From positions 490,935 through 554,934 of the forward strand of contig JAYKAV010002942.1 in assembly GCA_035582835.1 (NCBI GenBank): a DNA stretch of 64,000 nt. The letters run 5' to 3'. Made by a program: the position numbers and the translations under genes. Positions 26,204 to 38,430 of the stretch are shown here, piece by piece; within the stretch, counting starts at the first letter, position 1; each line of letters begins with the position of its first letter. This DNA is from Phoebastria nigripes (taxonomy: Eukaryota > Chordata > Aves > Procellariiformes > Diomedeidae). The notes beneath the pieces were generated by a model, which saw only the letters and a program-made list of their open reading frames with translations, did no database searches and was not told where the DNA came from.

Positions 26204-28515
26204 GCGTTGCCTCCTATTGCTGTCACCATTTGCCATGGCCATTCATGTCTGAGCAACAGCCGGGGAAAAAAGAAGAGGATACTTAAGTACTTTATCTGTC
26301 ACTGGAAAAGCGTGAAGGGCGAGACACAGTATATAAACTTCTAGACTGTCTCGCCTCTTGCTTTGTTTTCTGCATGTAGTACCAGGTGATGCATGGCAGC
26401 TGCAGGAGAGATCAGTCTCAATGTTTGGGCTTCATCTGAGCTCAGAACTCAAAGTAAAGGTCAGGAGCCATGACCCTAAATAGATTAAACTAAACAGAAA
26501 AGTATAAAGAAACCCTGCCATATGAACTGTTAACCTGAGGGGGAAAATCACTTTGCATTCATCTCTGGACAGAGGTTAAACTGAGTTTGGAGACATGGTG
26601 CTTAAGCTCCACTCAGTTAATAAGTTAATATGTCTGCAAAACTGATTAAATGAGAAATAATAATGTATTCATCTTAGATGTTCTTATCAGGCTTTGAAAT
26701 GAGCATATTCCTAAAACACANCAGCTCTCACCACTTGTTATTTTTCTTTCCCTTCAACTGACTCAGTAAGATGGCCCAGAGTAATTTCTCACTGGGAAGA
26801 CTTCTTTGCAAATAAAAAGTTAGAATGAGATTATACAACGCATTAGCATTCACCAAGCCTTGCAACTATTTTTAGGTGGAAAAGAAATCTCATAGCCCCA
26901 AGGCTTGATATTTTTTGTTTTCTTAAANATTAAAAAAAAAATCACTTTTTAGAAGTAAAAAAAAAAAGTTTCATTAGAGACAAAAAAACAGACAAAAAGT
27001 GAAAGACATTGATAGATGGACAGAAAATATTGTGATGTTACAGAAAAAGGTTCTGTTTCAGACTTACCCCAGCAGTACTTCCTACAAAGCAAAGCACTCC
27101 TAAAGCAGTTGCTTTGCTGGGAACCTAACACTATTAACAAATTAGTGAACACTGATTCTGAGTTAAGACATTTGGCTTTTAATAGATCACTCTCCGTACA
27201 CANCGCTACCTCTCTTTTTCATGCTGCTTTGCTGCTTACTACATCATCTGAAAAGGGAGTGAGAAGCAGGTTCAGTGTATATGTTTTAGGTACAAAACTT
27301 CCTGAATAAATTGCTTTATTGCTGTATCAGTAGGTTTTATTTGTTATTAATTATCATGGTAAATATATGTTGAAAATAAATAAATATTTGTAGCTTCTAC
27401 GAGTGTATCCTGCATCCTTGATTAATATATTAAGATACAGGAAAGAGTCTTTTGTAGAATATGATGAATGTTTTTTGCTTGTTTCATAAATTATATTAAT
27501 TCACTTGTTTACAGTACATTTCCTGGGCTGTGAAAACGTGAAAATGATGTGAAATCATGTGATAATCCTGCTGCACATGACTTTTTGAATGCATTTTCTG
27601 AGTTCAGAATTCCTTGTGGCATTCAGTTGTTCTATTGAGCTTGTACTAGTATATAAAAATAGCAATATTTGAAGAAAATGTCTTTGCTTTCCAAATTTCC
27701 ATGTATTTGTACCATTACACTCACATTATCATAGAAATAACATGAATTTGTGATCAGTAATAGCAATAATATAAATCTTATATTTAGCATGTTACACTAC
27801 AAAACTGAGAGTAGTTTGAAGATGGGGATAATTATGATTTCCCCATTAACATGAAGTAACAGTAGCAAATGGGAAAAAACCTCACATCTGTGTCTAGATC
27901 TTCCCAAAGTTTTTCATATCAGACAAGATTTCTACTGAAAAAATTGTGTTGTGGGCACCTGGCTTTTTATAGGCACATATATGTATGGCCCAGATTTGGC
28001 AGACAACGTTTTTCAGGTTTTGTATGAGATTGTATGGGATTCAAAACCAGAGACATGAGTATTAATAGGAGACACTATCCATTTTAAATATCCAAAAGCT
28101 GTAGGATGAGACACATATCTGCGATGTAAGAGACTCTGGAACNGTGCGTATGGAGGATAGGGAAACTCTTTCCTATCCAAGTCTATTTCTCACATCAAGT
28201 CCTGAGCCCTAACAGACAAGCAATATAATCTGAAGTAATGAGAATGATATTTCATAGCTACAAAGAATAAAGCAAGATGAACTTGTGCNGAGAAACAATA
28301 CATTGTCTCAGACCAGGTAGTGGAGTTGGGAAAAATACACACATTTTTGTGGAACAAGCCCTCCCTGCTTTAAAATGTGACACATATGAACATAATTGTA
28401 TCTGAATCGAGATAGCTTAATTTCCAAACTAAAATGTTACACATATGTCCAGGCTTTACATTTTTTCATTACTATGCACATGTATGTGTATCATTTGGTT
28501 TTCTGGCTAAATCAT
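26204..28515. other. unannotated AT-rich stretch
   Basis: AT-rich with A-runs near 26932-26970. Open frames are at most 97 codons with no domain. No repeat family or RNA gene recognised. Confidence 0.4.
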
Positions 28516-28565
28516 GGGTCTTGGACTTAGATAATCTGGGTTTTGAATCTTCCTGGCATTTTATC
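28516..28565 (-). mobile_element. possible MIR-type SINE fragment (minus)
   Basis: The plus strand reads CTTGGACTTAGATAATCTGG, then a GTTTTGAATC block, then CCTGGCA. This parallels the reverse complement of the MIR tail (GGAGCCAGACTGCCTGGGTT, then CGAATCC, then CTGCCA). Only about 50 bases can be aligned by eye, so this is tentative. Confidence 0.3.
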
Positions 28566-30461
28566 ATACTTCTCATTAGAAGACAAGAGAAGTATGTATA
28601 AGTTACTTCTTTTCCTATTAACGTTACTTTGCAAATTAAATTCAGAAGGCAATTTCCCCCCCTTATTAGAGCTGCCTTGGCTCCAAGGTTAAAATTCCCG
28701 GCTGTTTCGAATTTGGAAGGCTTCCCATGGTAATCGTATTCTGTATCANAGTGTGGTCTGTATGCTCGGCGTTGCCTTATTTAGATCCATCAGGCAGCAC
28801 TGACTAGCTGAAACCAGTTTAACTTCCAGCAGGAGAAAAGTAACAGGAGCCCAGCCTCAGTCTTGAATAAACCAGCGGGAACTCGGCAAGAAGCTCGTCC
28901 CAGATAAGCAAAAGCACTGTCCTATGGAGAGCTTGTCGCCACTGAAAGACTGGAGATACATTGTTTTAATGAACTCGCTTCAAGCTGTTGAAATCATTTG
29001 AGGGAACAGTTTTGGGGTTTATGATTCTCCTAAATCTCTTTGATTTCAAAAATATGGAAAGTTTGATTTGTATCAAGATTATTTCTATTCAGCCCTTATC
29101 CCTACCACATGCATGCACTCTGCAGGAGTGGCTTTGTGTGTGTCCATGGGTATTCTCCTAGGAAGACAAGGAGCTTTCAGATTAGGATTTTGTATTTTTT
29201 TTTTCTGGTATTGCTTCGCTCTAGATATAGAACTAGCTTTGACAGAGCATCATTCACAGCTTATAATTTAAAAAGAGAAAAAAAAAATCACGTAATTTGC
29301 CTGGCGACAGGAACATTCAAGTCTGGACTCTTTTGATTCAGCTCCAAAGAAAGCTTCTCTCTCTTTCCACAGACCAAGATCATTCTGGTGTAAGTTCCCT
29401 ACCTTTCATGTAGCCTCTCTTTCCACTGTCTACTTACTCTTCAAGACCTCATATCTCAGTTACTTCCATGCCCACTTTCCTTCAGTGCAAAGTTCAAGAC
29501 TGAGGACAGCAGCATGTGTGAGAGACAGCTGCTGCCTCCTGGCACACAGCTGCAGGGGAGAGTGGCTTGGCTGACCAGCCAGTCCGTATTTTGGACAGCA
29601 GTTTATCACCTGAAATTGCTAGTACAAAGCTGCTGCTTAGACTCTGATTCTTCCTGAGTGCATTCCTTGTGCATTTAATTCTTTATTAGTGAAATTGGCA
29701 TCCAAACGTAAGAAGGATTGTTTTTTGCTTTACACCTGCTGATGGAAAACATGCTACTTTTGAGAGGTGGGCATACAGGAGGAAGGAATAGACTTGTAAT
29801 CAGGCTCCTACCACACTCAAGGGAGCAGTATTGTAGCTAGACCTCTCATGGTACTCTTTGTCTGGCCACTGCTGACTGCCTTTACCGCATTAGATAGATA
29901 TTGGATAGGACAGAAGATGATTTAGTTTTTGCTGCTTGATAGCTGTTCTTTGAAAAATGACCTATCCTGAGATTGCTTGGTACAAGTGACCCANCTGAAA
30001 ATGTACAAATTTAATATCAAGAAGCTATGGATTTTGGAGGTGGTTGTAGTCTGATGGATCACTTTACTAGCTCAGTCACTGCATGGCATACTATCCTGCT
30101 TCTTAAAGAAAAAGGTGAGGAACAAGAAAGAAAAAAAATTCCTTTGTCCTTGCCTGTTGACATGGGGTTCAATATGTAAATAGACTTATCTGCATTTTTT
30201 ANAATTGTGTCTGTGTCCAGTTTTCTCAACATGTCTCTCTTCATCCCCTTTCTCAGGATGAAAGACAAGTACGAGGCTGGGTTGCAAGCTGGCCTTCACA
30301 ACACTTAGAAAATATTAATCTGTTTTGGAGTTTTGTGATTAAAATCCAAGGTGTCCCATGCAAAAGTTACCAAGTTGTGAGTGGTTCAGAGCTGGGACAG
30401 GATCTCAGATAAGGCTTCTGCAGTGCAAATAAGTCTGAGGCTGAATTAGATGCTCGTTTCT
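28566..30461. other. unannotated stretch
   Basis: Mixed composition, no confirmed gene or repeat. A small frame at 29068-29271 is Phe-rich because of a T-run and is not supported. Confidence 0.35.
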
Positions 30462-30620
30462 CATAGAATCATAGAATCGTTTAGGTTGGAAAAGACCTTT
30501 AAGACCATCGAGTCCAACCATAAACCTAACACTGCCAGGTCCAGCACTAAACCATGTCCCTAAGTGCCACATCTACATGTCTTTTAAATACCTCCAGGGG
30601 TGGTGACTCAACCAATTCCC
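30462..30620 (-). mobile_element. CR1 3' end fragment
   Basis: Two 8-bp terminal units (CATAGAATCATAGAATC), then TTTAGGTTGGAAAAGACC and about 120 more bases of CR1 3' untranslated region closely similar to the copy at 356-500 (for example GTCTTTTAAATACCTCCAGG in both). Similarity stops at about 30620, giving an extreme 5' truncation with no coding part left. Same minus orientation as the other two copies. Confidence 0.93.
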
Positions 30621-30770
30621 TCACACTGTTATACCAAACCCACTTTGCACAGGCTGCCTAACCCTAAATGACACAGTTGTATGAGAAAAGGCTCTGCCTG
30701 CAGTGCTGTGTGTGATGCCTCTTGCCGTGTGGCCCCTCAGGCACACGCCTGGGTCTGGCACGGCACTCAC

Positions 30771-30833
30771 CAGTGCCGGGACTGGCTTTTGCACAGTGTT
30801 TGCATCTATAGCTCCCTTGCTCCTCAATGATCC
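30771..30833 (-). other. candidate internal coding exon (minus strand)
   Basis: On the minus strand a clean acceptor (CATCTCTTCTCAG) and a consensus donor (CACTG then GTGAGT) bound 63 bases. One frame is open with entry and exit phase 1, giving IIEEQGSYRCKHCAKASPGT. It has one CxxC pair and no recognised family. Length divisible by three and symmetric phases fit a cassette exon. The CR1 stub lies 150 bases downstream in the same orientation. No neighbouring exon is confirmed, so chance remains a serious alternative. Confidence 0.22.
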
Positions 30834-31182
30834 CTGAGAAGAGATGTTGGCAAATCAGGGAGTATAACTCCACTGATGAGGGGGAAAGCGGCAGAAGTTT
30901 CTCTGTCTCCTATGCCCATGGGGATTTAGTTTTGTACCTGTCTGTAAGGAGGATTTGCTAATGTGCACCGTCTTGGTGACTGTGGCTTCGGGGCTGAGGA
31001 GATCTGAACTTCCCCTTTTATTGAAATTATTCTATTTTCCAATGTCATTGAGAGAAATAAAGGTGGAATTATTTCTAAAACCCTTACGTAGGAAATTCAG
31101 GGTAGCAGAGAGAAGAGGGAAAGGACAGAGCATCCCAGTTCCTGGCCCATGGACTGTTCCTAACAAAATGGGATGATGAGAT

Positions 31183-31320
31183 CACATTATCTGTTTATAC
31201 CTATCTATTCATAGATATAATATCTAGCTATAAATATAGGCATTTATATTTGTATCATTTAGCAATATTGTTACAATATAATATAAATTTTATATATATC
31301 TCTCTCACATTATCTATTCA
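31183..31320. repeat. AT-rich low-complexity segment
   Basis: Almost pure A/T with TATA-type repeats. The segment is flanked by a 10-base direct repeat, CACATTATCT, at 31183-31192 and 31306-31315. This may reflect slippage or an old AT-rich insertion; there is no coding content. Confidence 0.5.
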
Positions 31321-34300
31321 GAGGGATCTTTTTGGCCACTTTAAGCCAAATTAGAAATAACAGAAGACTTCTCAAAGACAGCTTCCAACAAATTCCATAA
31401 AAATAAGTGGCTGAGGAGAAGACAGAGACCCAAATCAGTTTCTGACTGATGGAAAAGTCAGGCAGAAGTCAGACTTGCTTGGTTGAAAGCAACTAGCTGG
31501 CTCCCTAGCCAGCATGTCTATAACACATGTATTACACACTGCTTTATCTTGCCTGATGGGGCTGAAAGGGGCAAGGAGCTCTGGAGACATGGGTGAGAGA
31601 TAAGGACATAAAACAGCTTTGTTAGTTCCACTATTCAGAAAATAACTTATAATTTATAACGAAACAATCATTCTATAAAATACTGTCTAATTTCTTTCTA
31701 CAGTGTATCAGTTTCTTGTCTCATAATTGTTATGTACATAGAGTGGGAAAAGCTGAAGTGCCCTCACTGCCCAAAGCTCTGCACCAGCAGTGAAGTGAGG
31801 TATGCCCAGACTAGCCATGTTTCATACAGTAAAGGGAAGCAAAAACTTACTGAAAACCACCAGACTCACGATGATCTAGGGGAAAATGTGGCAGTTTGAC
31901 ACACTAAACAGGTGAGAACAAGGAATTTACCTCTACCCCCATTATTGTTATATCTCCAGGTTGTGGCCAGTTACTCAGGNTCTAGCTCTGTATTTCAGGT
32001 GCTTTTGCGACCTTCTCTAGAGTCTCCCTCCCTTGACTATATATGGAACTTTGACTCCTAAGCATAGAAGCCCTCAATCTCAATTTTAAATTAGAGACAT
32101 ATTTAAAATAGTGTGAATAATGCCCTTGACTTAATGTAGAGTTGTTATATAAATTCNCAGGGCAATACAGATTGTCCTGACATTTCTAAGATCAGTGAAT
32201 GAAAACATTTAGCAGTGGGAGCCATTGAGTCACAAGTGTAGATTTCATGGCCAGAAGTTAGCATTAGCATCTGACAGTGTTCCTGTGTCTGTGAAAATTA
32301 CTGAATAAAAGGTTATCAGTAAGGTCTTACTAGACTTAACCATCACCACTATAACAGATTCATGCTAGCTGAACTATTACAGGGACTTTCGCCTTCAGTC
32401 CTGAAGAATTTCTTTCCTGTTCAAGGGTAACGTACGATACTGGGAACACTAAAGGAAGATTACTTTGCCATATCCTTTTGCTATTTCTTTTGTACAGATA
32501 AGCCAGGTTTCATCTGCCAGAGTTGTCAGTCCACCACCTTTTACGAGAGCTACATTCACTATAAAAATGAAAATAAAATAAAAAATTTGGGGGAAAAAAA
32601 AGATTGTTGCCAAATACAGTATGTACAGGAAAACCTAGACACGTATTATAGGGTGGAAATGAACTTTAAAGTGCGATAGGGATACATGGATATTAGCCCA
32701 CTTGCACTATGGAAAAAATGAAAGTAGCTGATCATGCCCTAAGCAGGAGATATGAAAACCAGATGTCTCTTAAAACTGAGTGGAAATCCACAGCATGTGT
32801 AGCAAGGGCAACNAGTGAACTATGGAAACAAGAGTCGTTGCAAAGCTTAATTAGCTCTGTTATATTTGATCCAGGATAAAACATTCTGGCGATCCTGTGT
32901 TGAGGCCTCTGTCTTGTAAAGTACAATCCCTCCTTGTTATTACTGCAAAGGTCTCCTTTAGGTTCAAAACCACTGGAAACAGAGATCTGAATTCAGCCAA
33001 AGAGTTGTACTGAATACGGCAAAACGGTAAGAAACCTTCAAAAAGGAAAAACTCCTTCAGTACAGTTGCAGACAACANATTTTGCAAACAATTAGAAATT
33101 AAACTAACTGATGTATAAAAATACAGGCTGTGCCAACAGAGCAATGAAAGTTTATCANTGTTACCATCCACACGTGATCCTGAACACGTAAGCAGTGATC
33201 AGAAAACTCTGACTGAAAATAATGTCAAACACACAGCTGTAACTGGTAGCACTGGAATGAACAATAGACTGGTGACACTGGGATGATGACACTGAGAGGA
33301 GAATTGAAAGATGTATCTTTGATACATAAATCCTGAAGTACACAGTTAACAGAACATTTTTTTCAGATAGCTTATGACAATACTTAGCTACCCTGTTCAT
33401 CATTTACAATTGAATTTAACCAAATCCCATTTTTCAGAGTGGGTTTTCGTTATCAAATCTTTAGGCCCTGCTTTATAAATGTAGCTAGGAGTTTCTGGAA
33501 TACAGCTCAAATGTTGTGTTATCCCATACAGTTTTGCACCATCATTTAACAGCCCTTCTCCTCTGCGTTATCAGTTCATTTAGATGACTTTTTAGCACCC
33601 ATACAGATAAGTAACTGCAGAGGCTGCAAAGTCAAACATCCTGAGATAAGGAATAGCAGAATGAAGGTTGCCTTTCGGGCAAACTTGGGCATCCTCCTGT
33701 GTATGCCTGCATTTGTGCAGACAAAATTTTTTTTGGTATTATCTTTTCCACAGGACCTTTCCCTCAGCTGCTGCCCAGCGTGGCTGGGTCCTACTTAACA
33801 AGCAGCCGTTCACTGTTCTCTTTCCGCCTCCTTGTTGGTGTCAAGTCTAATGCCTGAGTTTCTGAGTGCTTTTGAAATTCTGCTTTGGAGACAGAATTAA
33901 TGATTTCTTTTCTTCTNTTTTTTATGTTACTCATCACTGAATATCTGAGTGCTTTGTGAACAGCAATTACTTTATTTTCACAAAAATGCTACTCAGAGGG
34001 GAGGATTTTTTTTTAATATTTTAGAGAAAATAGGCAGTGGGGAATTAATGTCAAAACTACTGACTGGATTATTCATGTCCAGCCTGAGACTGAGAAGATC
34101 TTTGTTTTTTCCTTTGCATTATTAGCACTGTGTAACACTCTGCAAGTTAATTTCTNCAAATCAGAATCAAGCTCTCAGCTGGGGTAAACAGAAAATGAGG
34201 AACACACCATTTAATGAAACCTTTTGAAGTCTGGATTAAGTGACTCAACCTGGTACTGCAGAGGGATTCCTGGCACTTCGTAATCATGTCACCTACCTGC

Positions 34301-35411
34301 AAGAGGGCTGATGNGAGGCAGAGTACAGAGCAGAAGATATGCTCTCTCCTAATGGCTCTGGCTCAATTCACCAAGCAGACAGCTGTCACAATTTTAAAAC
34401 ATTACTATTCACAGTTGTTGATTATTGCCCTGCTTCTGGATGGTACCACCAGAACTGGCAGACTAGGCTTTATAATAGTGCTTCAGCTTCCTCTCATCTT
34501 CCTCCTTCTACCAGGCTGACATGTTTGCACAAATCCACCTTATTCAGCCCAATCAGTCTGAGTTAGCATTCTAGAAATGTGTTGATAGACTTGTAAGTTT
34601 GACTTATAAGTTTAATTATGAAAAAGATATTCTGAACCACTGAATAATAAAAAAAAACCTCAACAACAACAAAAAAAACTAATTAGTGCCTTATGATTGC
34701 ATTCCGCTGTTGATAGCTGGTTTCCAAGAGGTTTCCAAGAATATTTTACAAAAATGCTAAATTTCAAATGTTAATGTATAAAATTCAACATTATAATCAT
34801 AGAATAAGTATTGTCAGACACTCAGTATAGAATTAAAATGATACATTTAAATTATTTAAATTCTGGCATCGTTTCTTTACTTATTTCTATTGCTGTAATA
34901 TTCTTAAAAGTGACTCCAGCTATACAGCCTTTGGTTTGTTTCAAGTTTGTCAGCCAAGTAAGTTCCTGTAGTTTGGAAGCAGAGGGCTGGGGCTAACGTG
35001 CTTGAGTTTTTAAAACATAACCCGATCTTGTTTCCAAATTCAGATATACCTGCCTGGTCCACGCCTGATGAGATAACTTTCTGCTGCTGCCAAGAGATCA
35101 TTTTGGTAGGGCACACACGAGAGCTGTCCTTTCCAACAACAAGCAATAACCTTGGTGTTTGTTTCCCCAAAGCCATGATAAGACCCTGCCTGGGGTGCAG
35201 AGCCAGCTCACAGAGAGATTTCCTAGCAAAAAGAGGGCTTTATGCCTGCCATGGTAGTGAAAAAATAATTGGCATAGGGACGTTCAGGGCTGAGGTGTGA
35301 TACAATGCTAAGGCACGGGATGCTTTGGGAGGATGGCAGTTTGCAGGACACAGTGCCCTTCAGCACTGTGCTCCTCTTACGCTCCGATGGGAGGCAGAAT
35401 GGGAACTACCA

Positions 35412-35444
35412 ATGATACCAGTACTTGGACCGTACCGGTATCAT
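35412..35444. repeat. inverted repeat, 13-bp arms with 7-base loop
   Basis: The left arm ATGATACCAGTAC (35412-35424) and the right arm GTACCGGTATCAT (35432-35444) are complementary except at one position, and are separated by seven bases. It would form a compact hairpin. It is too short for a typical microRNA precursor and the flanks do not extend the stem well. No function assigned. Confidence 0.7.
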
Positions 35445-36411
35445 GTGTACTCCCTCTGCATGCTCCAGCCTCCCTCTCCAGCCATTTAGTTACTCCCTGG
35501 CTGTAGCGGTGGTGCTTCAGTCACTCCCAATAGAAGGAGCTGCTAAAATTACACCTCCAACAAGCTCCGTTCCTGGCTGCCCCTGTCTCTGTCATGACAA
35601 ATGCATTATGCTTGTCCTGCAGAAGCAGATGTACCTGCAGAAAAAAAAACTTTGCCTAAGACTAATGTCTGGAAATCTCTCTTGCCAGTGGATGGGAGTC
35701 ACCCATCCTTGGTTCTTGACTCTGCTGTTATGCTGCTGACTTCTGCACAATGAAGTTCCTATTGGCAATGCACTTTTGGGTCAATACTCCAAACCTTTGT
35801 GAACAGAATATCAATCACAAATTCATAAGGCGCAGGGAAGGTAATTTCCTCCATTCCCTTTTTTTTCTTTTTCCTTCTACAATGATAGGAACTTGAAAAA
35901 TAAAAAGAGAAAATAATGTTCTTCAGCACAGCTGAAAAAGATGCTTTTTCAGGCATAAACATTTTTGGGTCACTTAGACACCAAAAAAAAAAAAAAAATC
36001 ACTATTTATAGCCTTTAACAGGTTTCTGGGTATTACGGTCTGCAAAAAGGCACGTGTGTAACCCGGTAACCATTACTTTACCACTATTATTTGCCCAGTG
36101 TATCACAGATGAACTGTAATGAAATCATCACACAGATGATAATCTATGAAATGAAATGAAATGTAACAGTACCCTGCCCCAATTGTGATAACGTTACCCT
36201 TTATACCAAGTGACAGTTCCAGTCAGTGCACATAATACATGAGTCCATGCACTTATTTAAAGCCTACTGTGGTGCGTATTACGTTTGATATGAGAAGACT
36301 TTTTCAGGGTAAAGAAATGCCACATTGAGTATGCAATAATTGTACTGATATACTATAGTAAAAAGCACTATGAAGATTACATTCAGTTTTTCACTACAAT
36401 CCCCTCTTCAG

Positions 36412-36510
36412 AAACACTTGCAATGGTCTGAAAACCATCCTAAAACATCAAGAAAGTTCCGTGGCTATTGCGACCAAAGATGTCACAAATGTCATCCACT
36501 CAATTTTAAG
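36412..36510 (+). other. candidate internal coding exon A (plus strand)
   Basis: The acceptor CCCCTCTTCAG precedes 99 bases (33 codons, phase 0 to phase 0), followed by the donor AAG then GTAAAG. The peptide begins KHLQWSENHPKT and ends GYCDQRCHKCHPLNFK, with a Cys/His cluster (C-x3-C-x2-C-H) resembling a small metal-binding knuckle. It pairs in frame with the candidate exon at 37003-37125. I do not recognise the protein. Confidence 0.25.
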
Positions 36511-37002
36511 GTAAAGAAAATAAAAAAAAGACAGAAGGGAAAGGATTATTCTGCACAGCTGTGGGAAGAGTTGTTGCATTAAAGATAATTTATTGGGTAG
36601 CTGTTCTTGGAGCAGGTGACAAAGTACTGCATAGACACAGTTTAGACTTTCAAGAAAACTGTTCACAAAGAAGTTCAAGAAGACTCTAGGTTTTCTGTTA
36701 AGGAGATTTCCTTGTGTTCTGTATGTCACATGGCTGTTTTGAAAACTAATGAGTTAATGATTATAGTTTGCAATTAAATCAGTTAATTAGTAATTAATGT
36801 CATGTTTGCAAATTGCTTTACAAATATAACATCGTGAGTTCTAAATGTTATCTTCATCTATAACAATATTTCAACAGTAGGGCATTCATTTATTCTTACT
36901 GAACTGAGAAAATGCATATACCAACAGTTTGCTAGGTATTTGTGCGTATTTAAAAAAAACACCTAATTTGAGCTGTTGCTTTTCTCTCTGTATTATGAGC
37001 AG

Positions 37003-37125
37003 AACTATCCCTCCAGCCAAAGAAATCTCAATCCTTTAAAGAAAGAAAAGAGAAAGGAAAGACAATTTTCAAAACTTTCTTCGACAGATCAAGAGTTTAA
37101 TGGAGAAGATGAAAGGCTTGAGTAC
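37003..37125 (+). other. candidate internal coding exon B (plus strand)
   Basis: An acceptor ending TATTATGAGCAG precedes 123 bases (41 codons, phase 0) and a donor GTATAAGG. The peptide starts NYPSSQRNLNPLKKEKRKER, a lysine-rich patch, and continues into an acidic end (DQEFNGEDERLEY). The frame closes one codon into the putative intron, which fits a real donor but is also expected by chance. Phase 0 matches the end of candidate exon A 492 bases upstream. Unrecognised. Confidence 0.22.
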
Positions 37126-38319
37126 GTATAAGGTGCACAGCTATTATGTATCCTGTAAACACCTATGTAAATAAGGGAGGGATGCTTCTAAAAGTCTGAC
37201 GTGTAAATCTGTGGCTTGTCACCTTTGCATTTTGTCTGATCTTAGCTACTAGCGTTAAACACAAGGCTGCTGAAATAATTAGTCCTCAGGCTAGAATTCT
37301 ATGCTCAGTTAGAAAACCTTAAATTGCATCTAGAAATGCCTGATTAGTTTATAGTTAATAAATACATTAATATATGATTAATAATTAATAAAATGAAAAT
37401 GAATGGAGATAACTAATGCATGAACCAGGAAAAAACTGAAACATGGTAACTGCCATGTAGTGTCATAAATGGGTTTGTTTTCCAGTAGTGCTGAGTAATA
37501 AAACCAATATGTTCATTGTATATGGAAATATGTGGAAAAACCTGGCTTCAGATGTACTTCTTTGTTCCCTAGCTAATTGTATGAAATTATTTTTGTGGAA
37601 TGATGCAAAAAAATCCAAGGTTTTTGGAATGCTCATCAAGGAGAGACTTTCCACACCAGAGAGAAGCACATTCTCTATGCTCAAGCAGAACACAAACACA
37701 TGGTTTTAAAAACACTTAAAGACATCGATGACTTTACAGAACTACTTCATTCAGAATTGTAGAAAAGACATACTATTTAGGATCAGCCTGGTGAGATTGC
37801 TGGTGCTAAAAGGTGTCTCTTGTGCAGGGGATCTTGGTACAACTGTGGCTGGCACCTTGCTGTTCTGCCTGTGTCAGCCAGTGCCATGGGAATAGCCTTC
37901 GTGTCAGGTAACAGCAGAAGCATTTGTGGTGTGCCTGGAGTCCTAGAGAGTAAGGCAGGCTGCATTCAAGCTCAAAATAAATTGCTTTTGTTAAACATGG
38001 TATACATTCAACTGCGCCATTTTGAGAGGGAAAATAAAAGACTGGCTGCTTTTCCAGCTGAGCTTGAGAGCCTTCAGCAGTTTGCCTTCCTTCTGTGAGC
38101 GCTGGCGATCGCTATGTACAGACGATTTTGAGTTAAGGCACAATAGGGCAAAAGCTCAGTGAATGGTTATGGATTTTCCTCAGCGTAATGGCTAGTTGGT
38201 GAAATGTTTGTGAAAAGGCACACGGAGCTGTGGACAGAAAACAGTGGTGCTAATTCATATCACCTTGACTCTATCTGACTTCCTCCCTGAGATGAGGGAG
38301 GCTGCATNCAGCCTGGACC

Positions 38320-38430
38320 CTTTCTCCTCCTCGCAGACCTGGACCTCACCTTCATGTCCCGCTGGCTACCAAGCCCAGCCGGCAGCTGCGGCAGCGTCCG
38401 TCCCTCAGCCTTTTCTGAAGCAGGAGGCAG
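38320..38430. other. small GC-rich islet
   Basis: A patch with at least six CpG dinucleotides (for example around CAGCCGGCAGCTGCGGCAGC, 38376-38395) in an AT-rich neighbourhood. A pyrimidine tract ending CTCCTCGCAG just inside its left edge and GGCAG then GTCAGT at its right edge could be splice sites of an exon open in more than one frame. It could equally be an isolated GC-rich relic. Confidence 0.3.

Larger units (their letters stand above)
30834..36411. other. unannotated stretch
   Basis: AT-rich low-complexity DNA occurs at 31183-31320, and a short inverted repeat at 35412-35444 is listed separately. Open frames here (up to about 105 codons) show no recognisable domain. An A-run of 16-17 lies at about 35982-35998. 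Confidence 0.35.

Noticed and set aside
33241..33300. Short ACTGG/TGACACTG repeats
   Set aside because: A few degenerate units only; cannot be distinguished from chance slippage.
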